Positions 16,975 to 25,408 of a stretch of DNA of 64,000 nucleotides are shown in pieces. A model generated the notes under the pieces. It searched no databases. It saw only the letters and a list, made by a program, of their open reading frames with translations, and had not been told where the DNA came from. How positions within the stretch are numbered: position 1 is the stretch's first letter; each line of letters starts with the position of its first letter. Location: assembly GCA_018968885.1 (NCBI GenBank), contig JAGWZK010000016.1, positions 1 through 64,000 on the forward strand, in the 5' to 3' direction. The position numbers were made by a program, and so were the translations under genes. The stretch is from Planctomycetota bacterium (GTDB lineage: Bacteria > Planctomycetota > Phycisphaerae > Phycisphaerales > UBA1924).

Positions 16975-17670
16975 TCAGAATGCAAACAGGGCTTCAATGA
17001 TCCGCGGAATCCAACCCTTGGTTGCCGCGTCCTTGACCTGCCCTTCCTGCTGCGAAATCAAAGTCAATTCTGCCAACTGGCTGGAGAGCACCGTGTTGGC
17101 GTTTGAAACATCCTCGGTGCGACATTGCCCACTCATCACAATGCTCTGGTGCTCTTCGTTCTTCTGAATGGTCTTGCGAGCTTCCAGCACCAGGATGCCG
17201 TTGGGCTTGACATCGATGACTTTGGCGGTGATGCGAGCACTGAACCGATCGCTGCGGTCGTACGTGCCCTCCCCTTTGAACTTCTGCTTGCTGTCGATCC
17301 CGAGTTCCGCCGAATTGTCATTTCCACCACCCTGCAATTGCAGGTCCAATAGCGCTTCAAGACTGGGGAACTTGCTCAACCCAGCAGAATTGTCATAGTC
17401 CTTTTTGGTATCGAGGGTCTGCTTGCTGCTTTCGCGGCTGGTTTCATCCACGATAATCGTGACCTGATCGTGAATCTTGAATGTCTTGGGCTTGGGCGGA
17501 TCGATGTAAGTCATGCTCACTTCTTTGAGCATTGCCCCGGGATCCACCTCGCCTCGCTCGTTGACAGCCACTTTGGGCTTGCGCAGATACAAACTCTGGC
17601 CACAGGCAAGCGAAGCCGGCCCACCCAGAATACACGCAATCAACAACATCTGAGCGACTGGCTTCTTCAT
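16975..17670 (-). CDS. flgH: Flagellar L-ring protein FlgH
   Basis: Protein of 231 residues forming the outer-membrane bushing of the rod. Signal sequence residues 1-24 with a Cys at 23 (SLACG), a weak lipobox because the -3 residue is Ser, so lipid attachment is uncertain. Core motifs: HDQVTIIVDETSRESSKQT, FKGEGTYDRSDRFSARITA, VLEARKTIQKNEEHQSIVMS and the C-terminal ISQQEGQVKDAATKGWIPRI. Start ATG overlaps the flgA stop (ATGA). An 85-base gap without feature separates it from flgI. Confidence 0.94.
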   Translation of the reverse strand: MKKPVAQMLLIACILGGPASLACGQSLYLRKPKVAVNERGEVDPGAMLKEVSMTYIDPPKPKTFKIHDQVTIIVDETSRESSKQTLDTKKDYDNSAGLSKFPSLEALLDLQLQGGGNDNSAELGIDSKQKFKGEGTYDRSDRFSARITAKVIDVKPNGILVLEARKTIQKNEEHQSIVMSGQCRTEDVSNANTVLSSQLAELTLISQQEGQVKDAATKGWIPRIIEALFAF

Positions 17671-18773
17671 GGTTCACTCCCGGAATCTGCGGCAGCATCG
17701 CCGACTGTCATCATGGCTCGACCTGATGTCTCGACTCTGGCCAGAAAGCTCCGCGTGTCCTTGCGATCGCGTACATCCAACGGGGCAAATTTGATCACCT
17801 GACCAACTTTCCCCGTCTCCAGGGCACGGGCCTGCATTTTGACGACAAATTGACCGGAAATGCAGTGCACTGTGACAACCTGACCCTTGCGCACCGCTAT
17901 GGCGGGCTCAACATCACCTTTCAGCAGGGTGGCTCCACCGGCGATCTTGGAAAGTTTGACAGCAGATCCAGTCGCATCGGCGACATCCAGAGGTTGTTTG
18001 GTGAGTGCCAGCCACTCGGTCCGCGCCGTGAACATGGCTGGTTCGAGCACGTCTCCTCGCCGCAACGGTGCAATGGTCGCGACAACCGTCCTCTCCACCT
18101 CAACCCCGATTCGAATCGTCATGCTGTTGCCAAGCAGGTACTCGCCGTCCGGTTGCTTGCGATACACCGTCACCTGCACGGGCACCCGATCCGCGATCGC
18201 CAGCACCTTGATATCGATCTTGGCTTCATGAGCATTGGTCGCCAGCACACGACGATCGGCCTCGTCAAAGGTGAGCCGCGTCTGGGCTGCGTTGATCCCA
18301 AGCAACCCAGGCAATCGCTCAATCACGACTGATTGAATACTCCCCTGATTCGGTGACTCCGGAACTGGTGGGAGCGCGGCTTCCACGATGGGCGATGCAG
18401 GCGGCTCGACTTCCGATGCCACTGTCAACGTGCATGCCGAGCCGTGAAAGGCAACTCTGCCTGCGTTCAACGTGCCACGACGCGCCGCACCAGCAGCGTG
18501 AACTAGTTCCATCACGCTGTCCAAGGTGAACCGTGGTCCCGGGACCTGCGAAATCGACTCCGCCAGAACCACCTTTAAGAGCTCTTCCTTCTGGGGTCCA
18601 TCGACTGAGGCAACCATGCCAAGCGTGATTCTTCCTGGCATCACTCTGGCCGCCGACAGCAGACGAACAGAATCCACTTCGGATTCAGGTGCAACCGCTC
18701 GAATCGATTCCGCTGAAGCGCAGCAGATCGAACCCAACAACACACCGTACAGAATGAATAGTGCTCGAATCAT
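17667..18773 (-). CDS. flgA: P-ring assembly chaperone FlgA
   Basis: Protein of 368 residues, periplasmic chaperone for FlgI polymerisation. Signal peptide residues 1-22 (ending CCASAES). The C-terminal SAF/ChapFlgA domain is clear at about residues 220-345: APLRRGDVLEPAMFTARTEW, GGATLLKGDVEPAIAVRKGQ, VTVHCISGQFVVKMQARALE. The N-terminal ~150 residues are longer than in enterobacteria. Sits between flgG and flgH, with four-base overlap to flgH. Confidence 0.88.
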   Translation of the reverse strand: MIRALFILYGVLLGSICCASAESIRAVAPESEVDSVRLLSAARVMPGRITLGMVASVDGPQKEELLKVVLAESISQVPGPRFTLDSVMELVHAAGAARRGTLNAGRVAFHGSACTLTVASEVEPPASPIVEAALPPVPESPNQGSIQSVVIERLPGLLGINAAQTRLTFDEADRRVLATNAHEAKIDIKVLAIADRVPVQVTVYRKQPDGEYLLGNSMTIRIGVEVERTVVATIAPLRRGDVLEPAMFTARTEWLALTKQPLDVADATGSAVKLSKIAGGATLLKGDVEPAIAVRKGQVVTVHCISGQFVVKMQARALETGKVGQVIKFAPLDVRDRKDTRSFLARVETSGRAMMTVGDAAADSGSEP

Positions 18774-18806
18774 CGCTCATGCGCTCCCATCATTCATCCA
18801 AATCCA

Positions 18807-19610
18807 TCAGTTACGGAGCTGCGAAACAGAGCGAAGTGCCTCATCAGCGGCTTTGATGCTCTGACTGTTGAACTCAAACGCCCGCTGTGTGCGAATCAAC
18901 TCAATCAGTTCGCGTGTCGGATCGACGTTGGATGACTCAAGCATGCCTTGCTTGATTCCGCCGCGGCTGTCAGTGCCGGGAACCCCGACCAGCGGATTCC
19001 CGCTGGCCTTGGACTCGATGAACAGGTTCTCGCCGATCGAAGTGAGGCCCGCCACGTTCACGAAATTGGCGGTCTCGATGGCACCAATCTCCTGCGGCTC
19101 AGTCTCGCCGGGAAGCGTGGCAAAGATCTTTCCGTCGGTTGAGATGGTTACCCTTGTCGCATTCTCTGGAATGGTCGTCACTGGAAGCAATCGCCGCCCC
19201 TGATCGTTTGCCAGAACGATTTCACGATCACTGTTCAGTGTGAAGTTGCCCGCTCGCGTGTACGCCGTGTTGCCCAGTTCGGGCTCCACAGAAACCTGAA
19301 AGAAGCCCTTTCCCTGAATCAGGATGTCCAGTTCATTGCCAGTCACCTGCGGAGCACCTTCAACGAAGGACTTCTGCGTGCCGCTCACCTTGACACCCAG
19401 ACCGACATACAGCCCGGTGGGTCGCTGATCGCCATTGGCGTTTTCCGCACCCGGCTGCCCCTTTTCGAGGTACAGAAGGTCTTGAAAGTTGGTTCGGTCA
19501 CCCTTGAATCCGACCGTGTTGATGTTGGCCAGATTGTTGGCGGTTACGTCCAGCGCGGTGTTGAGTGCGCTGAGGGCACTCGAAGCGGATTGAAGTGCAT
19601 TGATTGCCAT
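18807..19610 (-). CDS. flgG: Flagellar distal rod protein FlgG
   Basis: Protein of 267 residues. N terminus NTALDVTANNLANINTVGFK is the rod-family signature; ILIQGKGFFQVSVE and YTRAGNFTLNSD at residues ~95-125 are the FlgG core; the C terminus ELIRTQRAFEFNSQSIKAAD is the paired rod helix. Builds the distal rod through the P- and L-rings. 33 bases ahead of flgA, 45 after flgF, in one transcription unit starting at the sigma-54-like promoter before flgF. Confidence 0.95.
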   Translation of the reverse strand: MAINALQSASSALSALNTALDVTANNLANINTVGFKGDRTNFQDLLYLEKGQPGAENANGDQRPTGLYVGLGVKVSGTQKSFVEGAPQVTGNELDILIQGKGFFQVSVEPELGNTAYTRAGNFTLNSDREIVLANDQGRRLLPVTTIPENATRVTISTDGKIFATLPGETEPQEIGAIETANFVNVAGLTSIGENLFIESKASGNPLVGVPGTDSRGGIKQGMLESSNVDPTRELIELIRTQRAFEFNSQSIKAADEALRSVSQLRN

Positions 19611-19655
19611 GTCTCGTCGTCTCCATCAGATTGCTTCGCGCGGCGGTGCCCGCGA

Positions 19656-20435
19656 TCAGCTCAACCGTCCGAACACATTGATGGCCCGATCCATGGTGCG
19701 GTCATGCGCCTGGATCATTCCCGCATTGCCAGAAACATCGCGAGCGGCTGATTGCATGCTCAGCAGCGCCTTGACCTCGTCCACTGAACTTTGCTCGATC
19801 GCACCCTGAACCAGCTTTCCACTCGCAGGCCGCTTGGAACTCATGGTCACGCTGTCTGCCCCGAAAAGACCCTCACCCCTCTTGATCAATCGGTCCTTGT
19901 TGGGAAACTCGACAAATGCCAGCCGGGCGATCCGCTCATTGTTCTGAATGATCGTTCCATCCGGTTGGATCTTTACCGTTGCCTCATCGGAAATGGTGAT
20001 AGGACGATTCTGCTCATCAAGCACCGGCAACCCGCTGGTGGCCTGAACCAGCACGCCTTGCGCGTTGCGCAAGAAACGCCCGTCTCGCGTCACTCCAATG
20101 ATGTCCGAGCGGCTGTCGCCTGATTCCTTGACCAGAAAGAATCCGTCCCCTTCGACACCCACATGGAACGGGTCACCAGTCGTTTCAAGTGATCCTTGGG
20201 AAAAGTCGAGTCGATTTCGATCTAGCAGCAGGCCGCCACCGAGCCGCTCAAGCAGCTGATTGGAAGGCATTTGCATGAGCCCGTCTTCCGTCCGCACAGC
20301 ATCGCGCTGCCGGGTGAGCGGGTAATCCGCTTTGAAGCCAGCCGTCCCCACATTCGCGAGATTGTTGCTCCAGACATCCTGGCGATACATGGATGTCAGC
20401 AGTCCAGAGGCCGAGATTTGCAACCCGTAATTCAC
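19656..20435 (-). CDS. flgF: Flagellar proximal rod protein FlgF
   Basis: Protein of 259 residues. N terminus MNYGLQISASG, SNNLANVGTAGFK and the core FHVGVEGDGFFLV, VTRDGRFLRNAQGVLV identify a FlgF/FlgG-type rod protein; position next to flgG favours FlgF. Start is GTG at 20435. A close sigma-54-like element 14 bases upstream would place the transcript start only 1-3 bases before this GTG, so it may be translated from a nearly leaderless message. Confidence 0.88.
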   Translation of the reverse strand: MNYGLQISASGLLTSMYRQDVWSNNLANVGTAGFKADYPLTRQRDAVRTEDGLMQMPSNQLLERLGGGLLLDRNRLDFSQGSLETTGDPFHVGVEGDGFFLVKESGDSRSDIIGVTRDGRFLRNAQGVLVQATSGLPVLDEQNRPITISDEATVKIQPDGTIIQNNERIARLAFVEFPNKDRLIKRGEGLFGADSVTMSSKRPASGKLVQGAIEQSSVDEVKALLSMQSAARDVSGNAGMIQAHDRTMDRAINVFGRLS

Positions 20436-20448
20436 ACCTTCGCTTTAC

Positions 20449-20463
20449 GCGAAAGGCGTGCCA
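20449..20463 (-). promoter_or_regulatory. Sigma-54-type promoter before flgF
   Basis: Minus strand TGGCACGCCTTTCGC matches TGGCACG-N4-TTGC at all but one defined base (TCGC for TTGC), with the required ten bases between GG and GC. It fills the 41-base gap between the paralogous unknown gene and flgF. The sigma-54 activator encoded at 34420-35898 would be its natural regulator. Confidence 0.65.
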
Positions 20464-20476
20464 CCTCGATGCAGTT

Positions 20477-21577
20477 TCATCGGGGCAGCGTCGCCCCCCC
20501 GGAAGCGGGGGGAGCGGCGTTCGGCCGCAAAGCCGCTTTCGGGGCGATCTTCAAACGCCGCACGGTCAGCGCCGTCAATTCACGACCATCTTCGATCGCC
20601 TTGCCGCTCATCCGCAGGTCTTCCTGAAACTCAAAGTTCTTCAACATACCAGACGCTGATTCAACCTCAATGAGCCCCTGTCGACGGCTGCCCACCACCT
20701 TGACGGGCGCATCAGCCTTTTCCGGAGTGATCTTTCCTTCCATCGTCACCACGGCCACACCGTCCATCAGGCGAGTCAGAGAATACTCGTCTCCAATCAC
20801 TACTTTCCCGGTGCTCAGCGAAACTGGTTCCTCAACGCGCCATCGTTCGGCGAGTTGAACCGGTCGATTGGGGACTCGCGCGGTCGTCAGGACCGGCCCC
20901 AGCAGTTCTCGCAACGCACCGACATTGAAAATGGCACTGCTGAGGGGGTTGCCCTGAGCCGCCTCAAATGCCTGCCCCCCCACCGCTCGCACCAGATTGC
21001 CCTTGCTATCCACAAGAATCGTGAAAGACGTGCCGATCAGCGGTTTGATTGCCGATTTGATCGGGGTTTCCTCAGCCAGACGCTTGTTTGTCTCTTCGTT
21101 GTACACCGGGCTCGGAGCCAGTGTGCTGTCGAAGAAAACATTTGCCCCACGCCCGTTCAGGTCCAACTTCACTTCATCTATCCGCACTTCAAAGCTGCAT
21201 TCGCCGGTCGGATCCGCCGTCAGACACGTCAGCGTCAGGACCAGCTGCTGTTGTGTGCGCAATTCGCCGGACTCATTCGGACGCTTGCTGTCTTGCTTGT
21301 TCTCCCTGACGTCCATGCCAAACCACAACTCCTGCGTCCACCCCTTCACAAACCGCGGCGTCAGAACCACAGGCGGCGGCGGCATTTCCGGACCAAAACT
21401 CAGCGGTCCGATTGCTGGTTCCGGGGGCTGAACGATGGGTTGAGGTGGGGTTGCCTCAGGCCGATCCTCTGGATTCTTCCACTGGGCGGTGGCTCCCGAT
21501 GTCAGGCACGCCACAACCAGGCACGCGTGAAACCCCGACCACACTCCGCTCAATTCTCGCCGTTTCTCTCGCTGCAT
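20477..21577 (-). CDS. Secreted protein of unknown function (paralogue A in the flagellar cluster)
   Basis: Protein of 366 residues with a signal peptide (residues ~10-31, ending GATAQ), a Pro-rich linker to ~60 and a beta-rich domain. It is a paralogue of the next gene: both share a block of the type KPLIGTSFTILVDSKGNLV, a later LLGPVLTT/LLSPITTP segment and a C-terminal GLIEVESASGMLKNFEFQ-like end. The layout resembles DUF6263-type secreted proteins, an uncharacterised family; I am not certain of that name. C terminus is Ala/Pro-rich. Located between flgE and flgF, so a periplasmic flagellar role is possible but unproven. Confidence 0.6.
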   Translation of the reverse strand: MQREKRRELSGVWSGFHACLVVACLTSGATAQWKNPEDRPEATPPQPIVQPPEPAIGPLSFGPEMPPPPVVLTPRFVKGWTQELWFGMDVRENKQDSKRPNESGELRTQQQLVLTLTCLTADPTGECSFEVRIDEVKLDLNGRGANVFFDSTLAPSPVYNEETNKRLAEETPIKSAIKPLIGTSFTILVDSKGNLVRAVGGQAFEAAQGNPLSSAIFNVGALRELLGPVLTTARVPNRPVQLAERWRVEEPVSLSTGKVVIGDEYSLTRLMDGVAVVTMEGKITPEKADAPVKVVGSRRQGLIEVESASGMLKNFEFQEDLRMSGKAIEDGRELTALTVRRLKIAPKAALRPNAAPPASGGATLPR

Positions 21578-21591
21578 ATCTGAACTTTATG

Positions 21592-22563
21592 TCACTTGCT
21601 CCCGGCGGTCAGCCGGGTGATCTTTGTGTTGTTCGTTTGCGTGAAACTGACGGATTGCCCGCCCGGTGAGGCCTCCAGCACGATCGACTGATTCACTTCC
21701 ATGGTCTGAATCATGCCACGATCGGTATCCCACTTCATGCGGCCGGAATAATCACTCTTCTTCAGTTTCACCCCCAGCGACTGCCCCATCTCTCCGGATT
21801 CAGAATCCAGCACCAGCTTGCCCTGGATGGGCACATCCGCCACATTTCCAACGTGGGAGGCCAGCTTGTAGTCCGTCGTCATGTTCAGGCGTCCAAACGG
21901 CGAATCAATCACGTCCCGAGTCGTCCAAGTCTGCCCCACCGTGGCTTCGCCGCTGGATTTGCCAGGGGTCGTGATCGGACTCAGGAGCATCTGCACCCCC
22001 GAGACGGATCCCAGTTGCCCGGCAACCCCTCCCATCGCACTGTCTCCAACCTTTTCGGTTCCCTTCACCGAGGTGATGTTCCCATTAGCATCAAAGACAA
22101 GAGTAAATGACTGCCCAACCAGCGGCCTCAAGGCACCAGCCAGCGGATTCTGAGCGTCCTTGCTTGCGGGGGATGTGCTATCAAACGTCCCATCAGCACC
22201 ATCAATCCCAGCACCCTTCAACGAGGCCTTCAGACTCTCGATCTTCATTTCAACGATTGAGTTCTTCTCTTCCTTACCCGTGCACCGCAGCGAAATCACC
22301 ATCTCGCGACTGCTCGAACTGTCCTGATTCAGTCCCGATTCACCAGCCAGAGACGTCTTGGTCATTTCTTGGGTGGAAAGGCGCAGCCGGACATCCTCGC
22401 CCACCTTGAATCGGGGCCGAAGGTCAACTTTGGCACTTCGTCCCCGCTCTGGCTGATGAGCCGCGACTCGTTCATGCATCGAAACGGAAGCTGCTGATGT
22501 CGGAGCCACCACAAGCAAACTCATTCCGATTCCAAGCATGATTCGTGCAACAGTTCGCTTCAT
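21592..22563 (-). CDS. Secreted protein of unknown function (paralogue B in the flagellar cluster)
   Basis: Protein of 323 residues, signal peptide at 1-24 (ending PTSAA), start supported by AGGAG seven bases upstream. Shares domain layout with paralogue A: PLVGQSFTLVFDANGNITSV near residue 150, GEATVGQTWTTRDVIDSPFG near 215, and SGRMKWDTDRGMIQTMEVNQ near 290. Fourteen bases separate the two genes, so they are co-transcribed. The 130-base gap upstream to flgE has no clear promoter. A GGCAC...TTGC pair there has the wrong spacing (12) for sigma-54. Confidence 0.6.
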   Translation of the reverse strand: MKRTVARIMLGIGMSLLVVAPTSAASVSMHERVAAHQPERGRSAKVDLRPRFKVGEDVRLRLSTQEMTKTSLAGESGLNQDSSSSREMVISLRCTGKEEKNSIVEMKIESLKASLKGAGIDGADGTFDSTSPASKDAQNPLAGALRPLVGQSFTLVFDANGNITSVKGTEKVGDSAMGGVAGQLGSVSGVQMLLSPITTPGKSSGEATVGQTWTTRDVIDSPFGRLNMTTDYKLASHVGNVADVPIQGKLVLDSESGEMGQSLGVKLKKSDYSGRMKWDTDRGMIQTMEVNQSIVLEASPGGQSVSFTQTNNTKITRLTAGSK

Positions 22564-22693
22564 CGCAGGTCTCCTGAATTGCCGCCTATGAAGGTGATAC
22601 CGGCCAGCACGGTGGCGGTTCCAGACATTCGTCAGACTCGCCCGTTGTTCGAAAATGACTGTACAACAGGCAACTTTGACGTGCCGGCATCAA

Positions 22694-24451
22694 TCATCGT
22701 CCGATGACCAGCAACTGCTGCATGAGTTCATCCACAGTTCGAATGACCCGCGAATTGGCCGAAAATCCCGTTGACGCCTGCACCATCTTGATGAACTCGT
22801 TCGAAAGGTCCACATTCGACAGTTCCAGCGAGCCGGACACGATTGTGCCCGCGCCCAGTGAACCGGGATTCAGAATCTGAGCGTTGCCGCTGTCGGCCCC
22901 GACTCGATACGTGTTGTTGCCATCATCCACCAGCCCTTCATTACTTGAGAACTTCGCAACGACCACTCGTCCGAGGGTTCGCGTCAGGCCGTTGGAGTAG
23001 CTTCCGGTAATCGTTCCATCTGCGCCGATTCCGAATCCGGAAAGTGAGCCAATCGGTGAACCATTACGAAAGACCGCAGCCAACTGGGAAGTGTCATCCG
23101 CCAGCGCCGTCACGTTTCCATCTGATGACGAGAACGAAAGCTCGAATGTGAGAGGCGTTCCCGCGCCTGTTCCATCCAGATCCACATTGACCGTAACAGG
23201 ATCTGTCGTGAGTAATTGCCCGGCGGTGTCAAAGGAAACCGTTCCAGTCGTCAGTTGACGACTGGGGTCCGTGTCATTCCCAGATTCCAGGAAGTATCGC
23301 CACGTCGTCCCCGCATTCGAGCGGCTCTCCGCGACCAGCGTGACATCCACCACAACTTCGGAACCCAGAGAGTCAAATGTCACAAAGCTGGTTCGAACGC
23401 TTTCACCGTCCGCCGCGACGGCCTTGTTCGGCACAAATGGTGAACGGACCAGAGTCCCGTTCGTGTCCAGCAATCGAAAGTCCGAGGCATCCACACGTAG
23501 GTCATTGGCCGATCCCGTGTTCCCGACAATGGTGATGTTGCCCGTCGCCGGATCAACCGTCACTCCAGGAGTTCGACCATCCGGATTCGCCCCCGTTGTC
23601 GAATCGATGCCCAGCGAATCAGCAAGGAACTGATTGAGATCCGCAACGGTCGTTGTCGACGTGATCAGTAATGATCGTGCCGGCAATACCTTGCTTCCCT
23701 TCTCTGCATTCTGCACCTGCAACGACTGGCCTGCGGAAAAGAGGGCGGTATCAGAACCCGGCTGAGACGGGTCCTCCAGATCGACCAATCGAGTCGTCGC
23801 TTCCACACGATTGCCCGTCCCCGGTGCCGGGTTTGCCGTCGTGATCGCCACGAATCCCGTGGTTTCCGTGCCTGAGAGTGTGATCCGTGCGCCACGCGTG
23901 GGGAGGTCACCAGATGCATTCAGGTTTCCGCTCATGTGCACCTGAGTGGTTGCAATCGCCACCGAATCGCGACCAAGAGGGATCGAAATCGGTTGCAGCT
24001 GACCATCAATGATGTTGTACTCGCTGTCAACGCCGTAACCCAGAACGCGTGCGCCACCAATAGTGACCAATTCATCCGCTGCATTCTTGCCGAAACTTCC
24101 ATCACGCGTGTACTTTTGAACTCCGCCATCACTGATGACAAAGAAACCATCCCCATCAATCGCCAGATCGTTGGAGTTTCCTGTCGCCGAGATTGTTCCT
24201 CCCACGTGTTGCTTCTGTATGCCACCGACCTGCACACCCAGGCCGATCTGACTCGGATTCGTGCCACCTGAATTTTCCGTGGGTGCCGTCCCCTCCGAAA
24301 GATTGCGGCTGAACATGTTGGAGAATAGCGTCCGGCTCCCCTTGAACGCCGTGGTGTTCACGTTCGCAACATTGTTGCCGATCACGTCCAGTGAACGCGA
24401 ATTGGCGTTCATCCCGGAAAGCGCGGCGTACAGAGCAGTTGTCGATGCCAT
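22694..24451 (-). CDS. flgE: Flagellar hook protein FlgE
   Basis: Protein of 585 residues, hook subunit. N terminus ALSGMNANSRSLDVIGNNVA and NVNTTAFKGSRTLFSNMFS; core NDLAIDGDGFFVISDGGVQK and YTRDGSFGKNAADELVTIGG; C terminus LSNVDLSNEFIKMVQASTGF and VDELMQQLLVIGR. Longer than the ~400-residue enteric hook protein because of an inserted domain at about 180-480. It follows flgD and the flgD-flgE spacer protein, the usual order. Confidence 0.95.
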   Translation of the reverse strand: MASTTALYAALSGMNANSRSLDVIGNNVANVNTTAFKGSRTLFSNMFSRNLSEGTAPTENSGGTNPSQIGLGVQVGGIQKQHVGGTISATGNSNDLAIDGDGFFVISDGGVQKYTRDGSFGKNAADELVTIGGARVLGYGVDSEYNIIDGQLQPISIPLGRDSVAIATTQVHMSGNLNASGDLPTRGARITLSGTETTGFVAITTANPAPGTGNRVEATTRLVDLEDPSQPGSDTALFSAGQSLQVQNAEKGSKVLPARSLLITSTTTVADLNQFLADSLGIDSTTGANPDGRTPGVTVDPATGNITIVGNTGSANDLRVDASDFRLLDTNGTLVRSPFVPNKAVAADGESVRTSFVTFDSLGSEVVVDVTLVAESRSNAGTTWRYFLESGNDTDPSRQLTTGTVSFDTAGQLLTTDPVTVNVDLDGTGAGTPLTFELSFSSSDGNVTALADDTSQLAAVFRNGSPIGSLSGFGIGADGTITGSYSNGLTRTLGRVVVAKFSSNEGLVDDGNNTYRVGADSGNAQILNPGSLGAGTIVSGSLELSNVDLSNEFIKMVQASTGFSANSRVIRTVDELMQQLLVIGR

Positions 24452-24496
24452 AAGAGATCTCCGAGTACAAATGGAGCAACCGCCGGATCTTCCCGA

Positions 24497-24982
24497 CTAC
24501 GCCGCAGACTTCATCGCCGTCAGAATGGTCCGCAAAGTCTGATTCAGGCCGTGCTGAGATCGAAGCGGATCACTGCCAATCGCCGGTGCCTGAGCAGCCC
24601 CGGCCGCTGCTGCATCCAGATCAATCAGTGCATCGATTCCAAGCAGCGGCTCGTGGTTGGCCGGTTGAACTGATGTGACCTGACGCACACCTATATCGAC
24701 AGTGTACATCATCCCCTGCATCCGCACCGCCACCTGCGTTGCGCCGCGTGACTCCGCAAGGTCAGCGGCCTTTGACAACGTGGCAATCTCACCGCTCGAA
24801 AGCTCGTGTGCGAGCCCCCGCGCTGATGTCACCTGAGTGCCGCTGGAAATCTGACCTTGCTCCACTTTTGATAAGAGTGAGGCAAAGTCCATCCCCTGCG
24901 CCGGCGTCGCGCTCACGCGCACAGATCCAGCAGGTGATGCAAGACCAGCCAGCCGCTGCAACAGAGCAGCCGAAAGACTCAT
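24497..24982 (-). CDS. Flagellar operon protein between flgD and flgE (TIGR02530-like)
   Basis: Protein of 161 residues. Residues ~55-105 (ELSSGEIATLSKAADLAESR, GATQVAVRMQGMMYTVDIG) match the pattern of the small flagellar operon protein found between flgD and flgE in Firmicutes and others (TIGR02530), whose role is not established. The N-terminal start overlaps the flgD stop (ATGA). The Ala-rich C terminus is not conserved. Assignment rests on pattern plus synteny. Confidence 0.6.
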   Translation of the reverse strand: MSLSAALLQRLAGLASPAGSVRVSATPAQGMDFASLLSKVEQGQISSGTQVTSARGLAHELSSGEIATLSKAADLAESRGATQVAVRMQGMMYTVDIGVRQVTSVQPANHEPLLGIDALIDLDAAAAGAAQAPAIGSDPLRSQHGLNQTLRTILTAMKSAA

Positions 24983-25398
24983 GCCACACCTTCAGGGTTG
25001 ATCGTGTCAACATTCGACATGCGAATTCGGGCTCCTCCGAGCATATTGAGAACCGTTCCCTCATTCGTGCGGCTGACACTCTTCACGATATCTGTCACCC
25101 GCGCATTCTCCATGCTGACACCACTCACACTCAGCCCGATCAGACCCGAAGCGCTCGCCATCTCATTCTGACTGACCAGCGATTTCAGATTGGTCGAAAG
25201 ATCCAGATCAGATTGAATGCCCCGGATCATCGACACTTGCTGCAGCAGTGCGTTGGTGTCAGTCGGATTGCTCGGATCCTGCCGCGCAAGCTCGGCAAAG
25301 ATCAGCTTGGTGAAATCTTCCGCGGTCATCGCTGAATAACCCGTCGCCTTTGTAGAGGATGTGCCCGACGAGTTGGTCAGTGCATCAACAGTCGCCAT
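24979..25398 (-). CDS. flgD: Flagellar hook-capping scaffold FlgD
   Basis: Protein of 139 residues. The conserved N-terminal region MTAEDFTKLIFAELARQDPS and NALLQQVSMIRGIQSDLDL (residues ~24-75) is diagnostic. Only a short C-terminal part (FlgD Ig/tudor domains reduced), compared with ~230 residues in Salmonella. Caps the growing hook. AAGGAAG precedes the ATG. Ten bases after fliK. Confidence 0.9.
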   Translation of the reverse strand: MATVDALTNSSGTSSTKATGYSAMTAEDFTKLIFAELARQDPSNPTDTNALLQQVSMIRGIQSDLDLSTNLKSLVSQNEMASASGLIGLSVSGVSMENARVTDIVKSVSRTNEGTVLNMLGGARIRMSNVDTINPEGVA

Positions 25399-25408
25399 AT
25401 CGCTTCCT

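Noticed and set aside
22675-22694. GGCAC...TTGC pair before the secreted paralogues
   Set aside because: GG and GC are twelve bases apart, not ten, so it does not fit sigma-54.
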